42,899 bases of DNA from Candidatus Uhrbacteria bacterium (GCA_003231955.1 QIKL01000021.1:1-42899), one strand, 5' to 3'. Numbered from the stretch's first letter, positions 7,417-15,789 are shown. Notes: generated by a model not told the origin, from the letters alone. Made by a program: numbers and translations.

Positions 7417-8106
7417 TCACCCAGCGACCTTCTTGGCGGCGGATTCATCCGGCTTGTCCACTTCTCCCTCGGCTTTTTTGATCTCGGCTTCAGTCTTAAT
7501 CGTCGAAACATCAGCAGCAGACATTTCTTCGAGCTTCTTTAGTTGCTCATCAGTAAGCGGCGCGACGACCGTAGCGACGGTCACATCTGGATTTTCTTCG
7601 ATCTTCACACCCTTTGGGAGATTAAGCGAAGCAATTGTGATAGCCTTATCAAAAGTAGTTAGCATCGAAAGATCAACCACAATCTCATGCGGCAAATCTG
7701 CTGGAAGACACGTGACTGTTAGTGCGTCAAATGAATGAACGAGCGTTCCAGCTAATTCTTTGACCGCCTTGGATTCGCCAACAAACTTAAGCGGCACTTC
7801 AGTCGTCAGTTCTTCGTTCATACGAATCTGCTGAAAATCAACATGTACAGGAGCCATTGTAATCGGATGAACCTGAACCTCTTTGAGGAGAACCTTAACA
7901 GGCGCCGCACCATCTAATGTCACGTCGACGAGGGATGAAGTCCCTGCATTTCGGAGCAACTTACGAAAATCCGAAGCATTCACTTGAATAGCCTTGGATT
8001 CAATACCATGGCCATACATAATCGCCGGAATATTCCCGGTGGCCATAACCTGTTTTGCTTGTCGACCGAGCGCCGTCCGACTCTGTGCTGCGAGTGTGTA
8101 TGACAT
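7417..8106 (-). CDS. rplY: 50S ribosomal protein bL25 (Ctc-type, long form)
   Basis: 229 aa. bL25 binds 5S rRNA in the large subunit; the long Ctc form has an N-terminal 5S-binding domain (LAAQSRTALGRQAKQVMATGNIPAIMYG) and a C-terminal beta domain (TTEVPLKFVGE...). Both are present, plus a ~40-residue acidic/Lys tail. The ATG at 8106 lies 15 nt from a consensus -10, leaving a very short 5' UTR (~9 nt) with no SD. The stop is TGA. Confidence 0.93.
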   Translation of the reverse strand: MSYTLAAQSRTALGRQAKQVMATGNIPAIMYGHGIESKAIQVNASDFRKLLRNAGTSSLVDVTLDGAAPVKVLLKEVQVHPITMAPVHVDFQQIRMNEELTTEVPLKFVGESKAVKELAGTLVHSFDALTVTCLPADLPHEIVVDLSMLTTFDKAITIASLNLPKGVKIEENPDVTVATVVAPLTDEQLKKLEEMSAADVSTIKTEAEIKKAEGEVDKPDESAAKKVAG

Positions 8107-8121
8107 AAAATCAGTGGCAGA

Positions 8122-8150
8122 ATTATAAGAGAATCAGGCATTCTTGTCAA
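8122..8150 (-). promoter_or_regulatory. Consensus sigma70-type promoter for bL25
   Basis: TTGACA (complement of 8145-8150), 17-nt spacer, TATAAT (complement of 8122-8127): both hexamers are exact. It overlaps the 3' end of the upstream zinc-ribbon gene. Transcription should start about 9 nt before the bL25 ATG. Confidence 0.9.
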
Positions 8151-8475
8151 GCAAACCTTTGCAAAAGGCTAAACTCCCACGCTCCATGAGTCGATGCACA
8201 GCAATACATTCGTCACTCGAAACTGAATCTGCATTCGTAAATCGCAATGCGTCCTCAATTTCAAGATCTGTAACGAGTCCAACAGAACTAACAGATCCAT
8301 TAGATTCAAGGACGACAGCGAGAACCGACTGCCCACAAGACTGGCATGAACAGTGAAAAAGTCGCGTTGAGCCATATTCACCAAGCAAGCGGACTCTCGT
8401 CGCATCGTATGCGGTGTGGCAGAGCGGACAGTGCGCAAGCAATCGCTCGGAGTGCGGCTGATCCATATATTTCAT
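8134..8475 (-). CDS. Small zinc-ribbon protein, function unknown
   Basis: 113 aa from the ATG at 8475; a TTG at 8502 is possible. Two CxxC pairs, CPLC at about residues 16-19 and CQSC at about 43-46, suggest one structural zinc site. A C-terminal region (SSVGLVTDLEIEDALRF...) looks globular and helical. No family recognised. It lies between the receiver gene and bL25 on the same strand, but the strong internal promoter at 8122-8150 means bL25 need not depend on it. Confidence 0.7.
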   Translation of the reverse strand: MKYMDQPHSERLLAHCPLCHTAYDATRVRLLGEYGSTRLFHCSCQSCGQSVLAVVLESNGSVSSVGLVTDLEIEDALRFTNADSVSSDECIAVHRLMERGSLAFCKGLLDKNA

Positions 8476-8510
8476 GCTACCTGCGGGAATGATATTCCGC
8501 AATAACTAAA

Positions 8511-8541
8511 GATCGACGAACCCGATATGGGAACGTCGATC
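8511..8541 (-). terminator. Inverted repeat downstream of the receiver gene, possible terminator
   Basis: Arms GATCGACG and CGTCGATC, an AA/AA internal loop, then CCC/GGG around a 5-nt loop. On the minus strand it is followed by CTTTAGTT, a weak U-tract. It lies between the stop of the receiver gene (8589) and the start of the zinc-ribbon gene. Confidence 0.5.
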
Positions 8542-8588
8542 AAAAAACGGTTGAGATCGGTCGTGCTCGTAACAAGGTCTCGTAGTCG

Positions 8589-8984
8589 CTACAAACCCAG
8601 TACGTCGGTTACTAACTTTATAATATCCATCTTCCTTTGGACGCGACTATTGCATCCTGCGGCAAGAAGCTTGACGTTCATCTCTTCGTCGGATGATGCA
8701 GCAAACATCATTCCGGTGTAGGTTTTTCGGATCTCCCGAGCCAAATCTACCATATTTGCAACGTCGAGAGGTAACGATGCTAAATCGTAAATTGGAACGG
8801 ATCCGTCGAAAACAATCACTGTGAATCCACGAGGATCTTCTCTATACGCTTTCCATCCAGCATCAATGGTTGGCGCAATAACGAGACGGATTTTCTTCCC
8901 AAAGAGGCGACGAATGGCGCGCTGCCAAAGAGGGTTGTCTTCAATATAGAGAACGCTCCGTACCTCTTTTGAAGTCTCTATCAT
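8589..8984 (-). CDS. Stand-alone response-regulator receiver domain
   Basis: 131 aa. The ATG at 8984 is favoured because AGGAGAAGGA lies just upstream. Acidic pocket E15-D16 after a hydrophobic first strand, phospho-acceptor candidate D60 (VIVFDGS), S97 at the end of strand 4 and K118 fit the receiver (CheY-like) fold. No output domain and no sensor kinase is nearby. It could act by protein contact on a partner such as the envelope machinery next to it (rodA is directly upstream on the same strand), but that is speculation. Confidence 0.75.
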   Translation of the reverse strand: MIETSKEVRSVLYIEDNPLWQRAIRRLFGKKIRLVIAPTIDAGWKAYREDPRGFTVIVFDGSVPIYDLASLPLDVANMVDLAREIRKTYTGMMFAASSDEEMNVKLLAAGCNSRVQRKMDIIKLVTDVLGL

Positions 8985-9086
8985 ATTAAATCCTTCTCCT
9001 AGAACCGGAAGACATGTCCGGTACATATCAAAGTACAAATGATTGATATCGATACCATGAAACAACCATTTCGTCAAAACGCTGCG

Positions 9087-10190
9087 TCAAAAAACATTAC
9101 GCCCATGAACGGCGATGGATTCCGCAATGGCAATCGCGATAAACGTTACAACAATGGATGACGCGGCAGCTGATAAAAATGGTAATGGAATCCCCGTGAC
9201 TGGCATAATTCCAAGATTCATTCCAGCATTAATAACAAGATGAAAGAGAATGAAAGCCGCAATCATAACGAGTAAGATACCAGCAAACGCGTCTTCCGCC
9301 TCCATCGCGATCCGAATGAGGCGGTACAATAAAAACAAAAAAGTCACGAGGATCACACCGACTCCGACGAAACCAAGTTCTTCTCCGAGAACTGCAAACA
9401 TAAAATCTGTCGAGGCTTCAGGCAAAAAACGTAAGCGCGCTTGCGACCCTTCCCCGATCCCCTTGCCGAACCATCCACCAGAACCGATGGCAATTTGCGC
9501 TTGTGCAACGTTATATGATGCACCGTATGGATCCGCAGCTGGATTGATGAACGAGGTGATTCGATCGCGCTGATATTGTCGAAGACCGAAGCTCCAGACG
9601 AGCGCACTCGCCGTCAAAAAAGTAAGAAGTAAAATCCACCATGCATGACGCGGTAGTCCACAAAAAATGACAGCGGAGATCCAAATGGCAACGAGGACCA
9701 TGGCAGAGCCAAAATCAGGTTGAGCAAGGACAAGCGCCATATAGGCACCCGTCGCAAGCGCACTTCCAAAAAGCGATGTCCACGTCAGCCGTTTATGCGC
9801 GTGACGCGCAAAATATGCGGCGAGGAAGATAGCAAGAAATATTTTTGCGATCTCGACAGGTTGAAACGAAAGTGGACCTATGACAAACCAACGACCAGCA
9901 TTTCGCGCCGTAGTCCCCATAACAAGAACAAGAGCGAGCATCCCAGCGCCTCCGAGATAAATCGGCAATGCGAAACTTCGAATCCGACGATAATCCAAAA
10001 ATGGTGCACCAAGCACGATGACAATACCAATGACGACGGCAAAGAGTTGCTTCTTTAGCTGAAAAAAATCCGTGCTCCCCTGCGAGATGTTAATACCATA
10101 AATCGCAAGCAAACCTATTGCCGTCAACGCAAGCGCAGAAAAGAAGAGAGCCCAGTCGTACCGAGCATATATAGCAATCCAGCGTCGCAT
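9087..10190 (-). CDS. rodA: Rod-shape-determining SEDS glycosyltransferase RodA
   Basis: 367 aa, a typical RodA length. SEDS proteins polymerise lipid II into glycan strands at the inner membrane, with a class B PBP as partner (none seen here). About ten hydrophobic helices are visible. Family segments include RWFVIGPLSFQPVEIAKI, LAQPDFGSAMV, the extracytoplasmic loop with GSGGWFGKGIGEGSQARLRFLPEASTDFMFAVLGEELG, and the C-terminal TGIPLPFLSA. It resembles RodA more than FtsW. With the MurA fusion 3 kb away it indicates a peptidoglycan wall. Confidence 0.93.
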   Translation of the reverse strand: MRRWIAIYARYDWALFFSALALTAIGLLAIYGINISQGSTDFFQLKKQLFAVVIGIVIVLGAPFLDYRRIRSFALPIYLGGAGMLALVLVMGTTARNAGRWFVIGPLSFQPVEIAKIFLAIFLAAYFARHAHKRLTWTSLFGSALATGAYMALVLAQPDFGSAMVLVAIWISAVIFCGLPRHAWWILLLTFLTASALVWSFGLRQYQRDRITSFINPAADPYGASYNVAQAQIAIGSGGWFGKGIGEGSQARLRFLPEASTDFMFAVLGEELGFVGVGVILVTFLFLLYRLIRIAMEAEDAFAGILLVMIAAFILFHLVINAGMNLGIMPVTGIPLPFLSAAASSIVVTFIAIAIAESIAVHGRNVF

Positions 10191-10247
10191 GCTCCCGAGC
10201 TTGCCACACCAGCCTCACCTTGTCATTCATTCATTTTGCTCGGAATT

Positions 10248-11135
10248 TTATTTAAAATACTGCGTTGGGAGATACGCGGACGGATTGAGCAGATTAACCT
10301 GCGGAATTACCTTTGTCTTACTCACGCTCGGCAAATTATCCATCCACACCATCTGAATAGGCCGCTTTTCACCTGGCTGAATATTTTTTACAGTAATCTG
10401 ATTAACCGCGATAATACTATTCCCCCGGTATAGCTGAACAATAAGATTAACTTTCCAAAATCCATACGCGGTATGATTATCGAGCGTAAAAGATGTCTGA
10501 CCAATACGTTTTTTTCCGATTACGATATTTGTATCGTATGTAATATTGTCGAACGTCATATGGAATCGTTCCGCAGCAAAATTCTTATAACTCACACCGA
10601 CAAATTTTGAATCGACACGATGCCATCGAACATTGTCAACGACTAACGTTGCACTCCGCCCACCGAGCGCCTTTGGCATATATCCAAGCTCTGTCAGAAC
10701 CTGTGTGCTTTGCGGAAGAACGTATCCTGACCGTACGGGAGTTTCTTCACCAGATATATTAAAATGATAATTAAATTCAACCCACCATTTGTCATTCGGA
10801 TTCGTGACCTTGACCACCATGTTGTACCGATGATCCGTAGACTGGAATACCGAAACATCAGACGTGGAAACATTTTGTGGACGAGCACTGCCAAGTGCAG
10901 TCAAAAGCTGCTGATTCAATGCAACCTGCCGCGTAATACGAGACTCCCGCGGATAAGAAATCGCATACGCATCAAGCGCACCCCATGCCGCGTATCCCCA
11001 AAACAACACATTTAACCCGATAAGAGATCCGTACAGCAACCGACGTAAAAGCCGTTGATTCCGTATCCAAAATGACGCTACTTTGAGCTCTCCCGTGGTA
11101 AAACCACCAATCGGGATGTCATCGTTATTTGCCAT
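10248..11135 (-). CDS. Membrane-anchored protein of unknown function
   Basis: 295 aa from the ATG at 11135 (MANNDDIP). One transmembrane helix at about residues 33-52 (LLYGSLIGLNVLFWGYAAWGALDAY), then a ~240-residue extracytoplasmic region rich in beta-type sequence with VVKVTNPNDKWWVEFNYHF and WKVNLIVQLYRGNSIIAVNQI. These look like two immunoglobulin-like or FxLYD-type modules. No enzyme motif. The start follows an extended -10 (TGGTACACT) at 9 nt and a 28-bp near-palindrome. It is divergent from gyrB and directly upstream of rodA, with a 57-nt gap. Confidence 0.75.
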   Translation of the reverse strand: MANNDDIPIGGFTTGELKVASFWIRNQRLLRRLLYGSLIGLNVLFWGYAAWGALDAYAISYPRESRITRQVALNQQLLTALGSARPQNVSTSDVSVFQSTDHRYNMVVKVTNPNDKWWVEFNYHFNISGEETPVRSGYVLPQSTQVLTELGYMPKALGGRSATLVVDNVRWHRVDSKFVGVSYKNFAAERFHMTFDNITYDTNIVIGKKRIGQTSFTLDNHTAYGFWKVNLIVQLYRGNSIIAVNQITVKNIQPGEKRPIQMVWMDNLPSVSKTKVIPQVNLLNPSAYLPTQYFK

Positions 11136-11144
11136 ACTATTTTC

Positions 11145-11153
11145 AGTGTACCA
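11145..11153 (-). promoter_or_regulatory. Extended -10 element of the 10248-11135 gene
   Basis: Minus-strand TGG followed by TACACT, 9 nt before the ATG at 11135. Start of transcription at or just before the ATG is predicted, so the message would be leaderless or nearly so. Confidence 0.55.
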
Positions 11154-11181
11154 CGCTACATTGCGTATACGCGATGTAGCG
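11154..11181. promoter_or_regulatory. 28-bp near-perfect palindrome in the gyrB divergent region
   Basis: Arms CGCTACATTGCGTA and TACGCGATGTAGCG, 14 nt each with one mismatch and no spacer. It sits in the -35 region of the leftward gene and about 205 nt before the gyrB ATG. No U-tract follows, so an operator is more likely than a terminator. The rest of the 250-nt intergenic region holds nothing else clear. Confidence 0.6.
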
Positions 11182-11385
11182 CGTCTACACGCCTTAATTC
11201 GCATGTGAAAACCATTCAATCCGTATTGTTTGCAAAAACAATTTTCGCAATTATGATGAGCACTCAACGTTCATCTGAACTTTCTAATGCCGCTACCGTT
11301 GCCTTTCCAAAAATATGATAATCTCACATACCCCCTTCACGAGACCGCGGGACCACGCTACCATCTCCGCATCTTAACTATACTT

Positions 11386-13425
11386 ATGGCAACCAAAAAA
11401 CCCATCAAAAAAAAACCGTCTGAATACGGTGCAGAACAAATCTCCGTCCTTGAAGGATTAGAGCCCGTACGCAAGCGCCCGGGTATGTATATTGGCTCAA
11501 CTGGACCAGATGGCCTCTTTCATCTTCTTCGCGAAGTCGTAGATAATTCGTTCGACGAAGCTATGGCTGGATATGCAAACGAAATCACGCTCACACTCCT
11601 TCCTGGCGATAAAGTTTCGGTTTCAGATAACGGTCGCGGGATTCCAGTAGATATCCACAAACAGTATAAAGTCTCAGCGCTTGAGCTCGTCATGACCAAA
11701 CTCCATGCCGGAGGCAAATTCGGCGGCGAAGAATCCGGATATAAAATATCAGGAGGCTTGCACGGTGTGGGTGTCTCGGTTGTAAACGCACTCTCAGATT
11801 GGATGGAAGTCATTGTGGAACGCGACGGTGGAAAGTGGAAACAAGAATATGCACGCGGCATCCAAACGAGCAAAGTGAAAGAAATCGGGAAGAGCAAACG
11901 TCACGGGACAACCGTAACTTTCAGACCTGACCCCATGATCTTCACCGAAGGAGTCTCCTTTGATATCAAACGTGTAATCGACCACTATCGCCAGCAGTGT
12001 TATCTCACCAAAGGAGTCCAGGTAACGATCGTGGATATGCACGAGACGAACCACCGCAACGTCTACACCTTTTATTTTGAAGGCGGGGTCGCATCGTACG
12101 TTGCATATCTGAATCATGCCAAACAGCCGAAACATGAAAATATCTTTTACGTTGAAAAGCAGGTTGGCAAATCAGAAGTCACAATCGGACTCCAATATAC
12201 CGATGACTATAGTGAGACGCTCTATGCCTTCACAAATAACATCATCAATCCAGAAGGTGGTACGCATGTTCAAGGCTTTCGCACGGCGCTGACACGCGTC
12301 CTTAATAATTACGCACGGAATAAAAACCATCTTAAAGAAAAAGATGACAATCTCACTGGTGAAGATGTACGAGAAGGATTAACCGCAGTCATTTCGATCC
12401 GCTATCCCGAACCACAATTTGAGGGCCAAACCAAAGTTAAACTAGGAACACCAGAGATTCGTGGAGCCGTAGAAACTGTGATGGGCGAAGCACTTGCGAC
12501 CTTTTTAGAGGAACATCCCAAGGACGGCGAAGCAATTATTGGGAAGTGCGTGCTCGCCCAGCGTGCTCGCGCCGCTGCTCGCGCCGCGCGCGACACCGTA
12601 CTCCGAAAAGGCGTACTTGAGGGACTTATGCTCCCCGGTAAACTCTCAGATTGTTCATCAAAAGACCCCTCACTATGTGAGCTCTACATTGTTGAGGGCG
12701 ATTCGGCAGGTGGTTCCGCAAAACAAGGCCGCAACCGCGAGTTCCAGGCCATCCTTCCCCTGCGTGGAAAAATTCTCAATGTAGAACGTGCACGGCTCGA
12801 TAAAATGCTCTCAAATAATGAAATCAAAAATCTTGTAATCGCACTTGGAACCAATATCGGCGAACTCTTCGACATCTCCAAGCTCCGATATCATCGAATC
12901 GTAGTTATGACCGATGCCGATGTTGATGGCGCACATATCCGTACACTCCTCCTTACGCTTTTTTATCGCTACTTCCCCGAGCTTATCCGTCAACGTTATA
13001 TCTATATCGCCCAACCGCCGCTCTTCCGTATAGCCAAAGGGAAAAAAGTAAAATATGCTTTCTCGGACGATGAACGCGACAAAATCTTAGAAGAATTCAA
13101 AAAACTAAAAGAAGAAAAGGCGAGAGAAAAATTAACAGTCAAAAAGCAACAATCAAAAATTGAAGAATTAGAATCAGAAACAGAGATGGAGGAAGTATCT
13201 TCTGTCACTGGCGTTAGCATCCAACGTTATAAAGGTTTAGGTGAGATGAATGCAAACCAACTTTGGGAAACAACAATGGACCCAGAAAATCGGCTTATGA
13301 AAGTCGTAACAATTGAAGATGCAGAAGAAGCAGATACAACATTTGATACGCTAATGGGGACTGAGGTTGCCACGCGTAAAAAATTCATCCAGAGCCACGC
13401 CAAACAAGCAAACTTAGATATTTAA
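11386..13425 (+). CDS. gyrB: DNA gyrase subunit B
   Basis: 679 aa from the ATG at 11386 (MATKKPIKKK); upstream in-frame codons are not gyrase-like. GyrB supplies the ATPase and part of the cleavage site for negative supercoiling. The GHKL ATPase shows VLEGLEPVRKRPGMYIG, VVDNSFDEA, DNGRGIP and GGLHGVGVSVVNAL. The TOPRIM shows EGDSAGGSA (~437) and DADVDGAHI (~510), and the tail QRYKGLGEMNANQLWETTMDPE is close to the C-terminus. It lacks the large proteobacterial insertion. A charged Lys/Glu stretch of ~40 residues precedes QRYKG. GyrB is favoured over ParE by the Gyr-like tail. No SD, and no convincing promoter next to the ATG. Confidence 0.95.
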   Translation: MATKKPIKKKPSEYGAEQISVLEGLEPVRKRPGMYIGSTGPDGLFHLLREVVDNSFDEAMAGYANEITLTLLPGDKVSVSDNGRGIPVDIHKQYKVSALELVMTKLHAGGKFGGEESGYKISGGLHGVGVSVVNALSDWMEVIVERDGGKWKQEYARGIQTSKVKEIGKSKRHGTTVTFRPDPMIFTEGVSFDIKRVIDHYRQQCYLTKGVQVTIVDMHETNHRNVYTFYFEGGVASYVAYLNHAKQPKHENIFYVEKQVGKSEVTIGLQYTDDYSETLYAFTNNIINPEGGTHVQGFRTALTRVLNNYARNKNHLKEKDDNLTGEDVREGLTAVISIRYPEPQFEGQTKVKLGTPEIRGAVETVMGEALATFLEEHPKDGEAIIGKCVLAQRARAAARAARDTVLRKGVLEGLMLPGKLSDCSSKDPSLCELYIVEGDSAGGSAKQGRNREFQAILPLRGKILNVERARLDKMLSNNEIKNLVIALGTNIGELFDISKLRYHRIVVMTDADVDGAHIRTLLLTLFYRYFPELIRQRYIYIAQPPLFRIAKGKKVKYAFSDDERDKILEEFKKLKEEKAREKLTVKKQQSKIEELESETEMEEVSSVTGVSIQRYKGLGEMNANQLWETTMDPENRLMKVVTIEDAEEADTTFDTLMGTEVATRKKFIQSHAKQANLDI

Positions 13426-13437
13426 AAATTTGTAAAG

Positions 13438-14124
13438 ATGGATGTCGTCATCTTAGCCGCGGGTCGCGGCACACGTTTGCGACCATTGACCGATACAACC
13501 CCAAAACCCCTTATCCCTGTTGCTGGTAAGGGACCGTTATTACATACTCTCGACGCTATTCAAGCACATGTGAACCGGATTATCCTCGTCGTCAACCACC
13601 TAAAGGAATCTATCCATAAAGTTGTGGGCGAAGAATGGAATGGACGGCCCGTGACGTACGTAACCCAACATCGTTTAGATGGAACTGGCGGCGCGCTACG
13701 CCTCGTAGAACCATTCCTCCGCTCCGAACGTTTTATGGTCCTAAACGGCGACGATATCTACGATACGGATGATCTACATCACCTTACCCGCCTTGTTCGC
13801 GGCGTACTTGTAAAAACACAAACTCTTATAAAAGAAAGCGACACATGGATCATTAACAATAATCGTCGACTGATCGGACAAACAATCCATTACGCAGGAG
13901 ATGTTAGCGCGATAAATACCGGAGCATATCTTCTTGGTCATGAATGGTTCGAGACCAAACCTGTTATTGTTCCTGGAAAGACGGATGAATGGAGCCTACC
14001 GCATGCGATTCCCCAGCTCCTCGGCTCGTATGTCTATTACGCCGTTGAAGCAATATGGTACCCGTGCGGCACACTAGATGAACTCGCCCGCGCCGAAGCG
14101 GCTCTCGCTCCAAAAAATCTCTAA
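13438..14124 (+). CDS. Sugar-1-phosphate nucleotidyltransferase (RmlA/GlmU-like)
   Basis: 228 aa, catalytic domain only. Such enzymes join NTP and a sugar 1-phosphate to make NDP-sugars for glycans. The signature LAAGRGTRLRPLTDTTPKPLIPVAGKG begins at residue 6. Further motifs are GTGGAL (~83), the metal-binding LNGDDIY (~100) and a late WYPCGTLDEL segment. There is no C-terminal left-handed beta-helix, so it is not full GlmU; substrate (Glc, GlcNAc or Man 1-phosphate) cannot be told from sequence. It starts 12 nt after gyrB with no SD. Confidence 0.85.
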   Translation: MDVVILAAGRGTRLRPLTDTTPKPLIPVAGKGPLLHTLDAIQAHVNRIILVVNHLKESIHKVVGEEWNGRPVTYVTQHRLDGTGGALRLVEPFLRSERFMVLNGDDIYDTDDLHHLTRLVRGVLVKTQTLIKESDTWIINNNRRLIGQTIHYAGDVSAINTGAYLLGHEWFETKPVIVPGKTDEWSLPHAIPQLLGSYVYYAVEAIWYPCGTLDELARAEAALAPKNL

Positions 14125-14153
14125 ACCCATAAAAAAATGCAATCATAGCCCGC

Positions 14154-14182
14154 TTGCCATTTTTTCTATTCCCTGCTATGCT
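14154..14182 (+). promoter_or_regulatory. Promoter of the secE-nusG-rplK operon
   Basis: TTGCCA (14154-14159), 17-nt spacer, TATGCT (14177-14182), with an extended TG before the -10. Transcription should begin near 14189, about 120 nt before the secE start. Confidence 0.8.
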
Positions 14183-14193
14183 CTCCGCCAGAT

Positions 14194-14214
14194 AGCCCTG
14201 GGAGGGGGCTTTTT
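14194..14214 (+). terminator. Terminator-like hairpin at the very start of the secE leader
   Basis: AGCCC/GGGCT stem with a 7-nt loop followed by TTTT. It lies only ~5 nt after the predicted transcription start. It could attenuate the operon or cap the 5' end; no leader peptide seen. Confidence 0.45.
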
Positions 14215-14310
14215 AAAAAGCAGCGGCATCTCCCGACAATTCAACTCATCAAGATATCGCCCTAGGCGAAACAGAGAGAAAAAATATACAGAAAAAAAAC
14301 CATCAAGAAT

Positions 14311-14664
14311 ATGAACCTCCTAAAAATATTAACCGATTACCTTCGCTCGGTGCAGAGCGAACTTCGGAAGGTTTCATGGCCTTCACAACGAGATACCATC
14401 CGTTACAGTGCGATTGTAATTGGGATTAGCCTCATAACTGGCGCCTTTTTTGCGACGCTTGACTATGAATTTAACTTGCTATCTCGAGCGGGCATTGCGG
14501 CTCGGGACAAATATATCTCTCGACAAATCACACCCGCCCCGTCGACTGTACAAACAACATCAACAAAAACTCCACCTGCCGCGCAGACGAACCCGAAAAT
14601 CAATTTCAACGACGTAACACCAATCACAACGCCCGCGTCTGGAACAACAAAAACAATTAACTAA
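14311..14664 (+). CDS. secE: Protein translocase subunit SecE with a C-terminal extension
   Basis: 117 aa; typical single-TM bacterial SecE is ~60-70 aa. SecE clamps the SecY channel. The amphipathic helix SVQSELRKVSWPSQRDTIRYS (within residues ~13-34) and one transmembrane helix (~34-52) are the conserved core. After it come ~60 residues rich in Thr, Pro and Ala, probably disordered. It is followed by nusG after 7 nt, the standard secE-nusG order. No SD. Confidence 0.92.
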   Translation: MNLLKILTDYLRSVQSELRKVSWPSQRDTIRYSAIVIGISLITGAFFATLDYEFNLLSRAGIAARDKYISRQITPAPSTVQTTSTKTPPAAQTNPKINFNDVTPITTPASGTTKTIN

Positions 14665-14671
14665 TAATACT

Positions 14672-15220
14672 ATGCCAAAACAAACTCTCGAACTCGGTCG
14701 ACGATGGTATGCGATTCATACCTACTCCAATTATGAAGAGAGCGTCGCCGATAACCTAAAGCGCCGTATTGCAACGATGAGCATGCAGGACACGATCTTT
14801 AACATCATTGTCCCAACCGAAAAAAAGATTAAAATCAAAAATGGGAAACGAAAACTCGTCGAAGAAAAAATTTATCCTGGATACGTCCTCGTTGAGATGA
14901 TTGTGACCGACAATTCTTGGTATGTCGTGCGCAATACGCCAAATGTGACAGGTTTCATCGGAACAGGAACAACGCCGACGCCACTCGCCGAAGCCGAAGT
15001 TGCCGCACTTATGAAAAAAATGGCTGCGACCGAAGAAGCAGTCTTCTCTATCGACCTCCAGCCCGGGATGCCTATCAAAATCGGCGATGGACCGTTTAAG
15101 GGTTTCGAGGGTAAAGTTAACGAGGTCGACGGTGCGCGCGGTAAGGTCAAAGTTCTTGTTTCAATGTTCGGTCGCGAAACGCCTCTTGAATTGGATTTTA
15201 CGCAAGTCAAACGTGTCTAA
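14672..15220 (+). CDS. nusG: Transcription antitermination/elongation factor NusG
   Basis: 182 aa, normal for NusG. The NGN domain opens with RRWYAIHTYSNYEESVADNLKRR and contains KIYPGYVLVEM-type and VRNTPNVTGFIG segments. The KOW domain at ~128-160 reads PIKIGDGPFKGFEGKV...GKVKVLVSMFGR. NusG binds RNA polymerase and, through KOW, ribosomal S10 or Rho. Spacing to rplK is 65 nt and contains a strong hairpin. Confidence 0.96.
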   Translation: MPKQTLELGRRWYAIHTYSNYEESVADNLKRRIATMSMQDTIFNIIVPTEKKIKIKNGKRKLVEEKIYPGYVLVEMIVTDNSWYVVRNTPNVTGFIGTGTTPTPLAEAEVAALMKKMAATEEAVFSIDLQPGMPIKIGDGPFKGFEGKVNEVDGARGKVKVLVSMFGRETPLELDFTQVKRV

Positions 15221-15226
15221 GACACG

Positions 15227-15270
15227 GATGGCCCACGAATGATGTGCTTCTCGTCATTCGTGTCTCCATC
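15227..15270 (+). promoter_or_regulatory. Nested hairpin in the rplK leader
   Basis: Inner perfect 9-bp stem CACGAATGA (15234-15242) / TCATTCGTG (15254-15262); outer GATGG (15227-15231) / CCATC (15266-15270). It sits 15 nt before the rplK ATG. No U-run follows, so an mRNA control or processing element is likelier than a terminator. Confidence 0.6.
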
Positions 15271-15285
15271 AATTAACTAACAACT

Positions 15286-15708
15286 ATGGCCAAGAAAGTA
15301 AAAACCCTTATCAAACTTCAAATTCAGGGTGGTGCGGCAAATCCTGCTCCACCGGTCGGTACGGCGCTTGGACCCCAAGGTTTAAACATCGCAGAATTCT
15401 GTAAGAGATTCAACGATGCGACGGCCAACCGACGCGGCGAAGTAGTCCCTTGTCTCATCACGGTGTACGAAGATCGCTCATACGACTTCATTTTAAAAAT
15501 CGCTCCGGTCCCGGAGATGCTAAAAAAAGCCGCGGGGATTAAAAAAGGTTCCGCAAAATCTCTCCAGGATAAAGTAGGTAAAATCACCACAGCACAAATT
15601 CGCGAGATCGCAGAAAAAAAGATGCCAGATCTGAACTGTCATACGGTCGAAGCCGCTATGAAACAGGTTAAAGGAACAGCCCGCAACATGGGATTAGTAG
15701 TAGAGTAA
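15286..15708 (+). CDS. rplK: 50S ribosomal protein uL11
   Basis: 140 aa, standard length. uL11 forms the GTPase-associated centre with 23S r[28 protein letters not shown] near the N-terminus and the C-terminal rRNA-binding helices ([28 protein letters not shown]...[14 protein letters not shown]) are typical. Unusually, uL1 does not follow directly: two unrelated genes lie between. Confidence 0.97.
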   Translation: MAKKVKTLIKLQIQGGAANPAPPVGTALGPQGLNIAEFCKRFNDATANRRGEVVPCLITVYEDRSYDFILKIAPVPEMLKKAAGIKKGSAKSLQDKVGKITTAQIREIAEKKMPDLNCHTVEAAMKQVKGTARNMGLVVE

Positions 15709-15748
15709 AGATCTATCTAATCAATCAGCTTATAGCTATGCAACCAAC

Positions 15749-15771
15749 AAAAGCCCGTCCTGCGGGCTTTT
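15749..15771 (+). terminator. Terminator after rplK
   Basis: AAAAGCCCG stem, 5-nt loop, CGGGCTTTT closing arm, then TGTG. It ends the secE-nusG-rplK operon 40 nt after rplK; symmetrical A and T tracts could also stop leftward transcripts. Confidence 0.85.
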
Positions 15772-15789
15772 GTGTTAAACTTTCAGCAT

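Noticed and set aside
7410-7511. Longer start for the DUF3048 protein
   Set aside because: It would overlap bL25 by ~95 nt; the ATG at 7409 right after the bL25 stop is more natural.
11287-11385. N-terminal extension of gyrB from an ATG at 11287
   Set aside because: The extra 33 residues have no gyrase similarity and run through the intergenic region.
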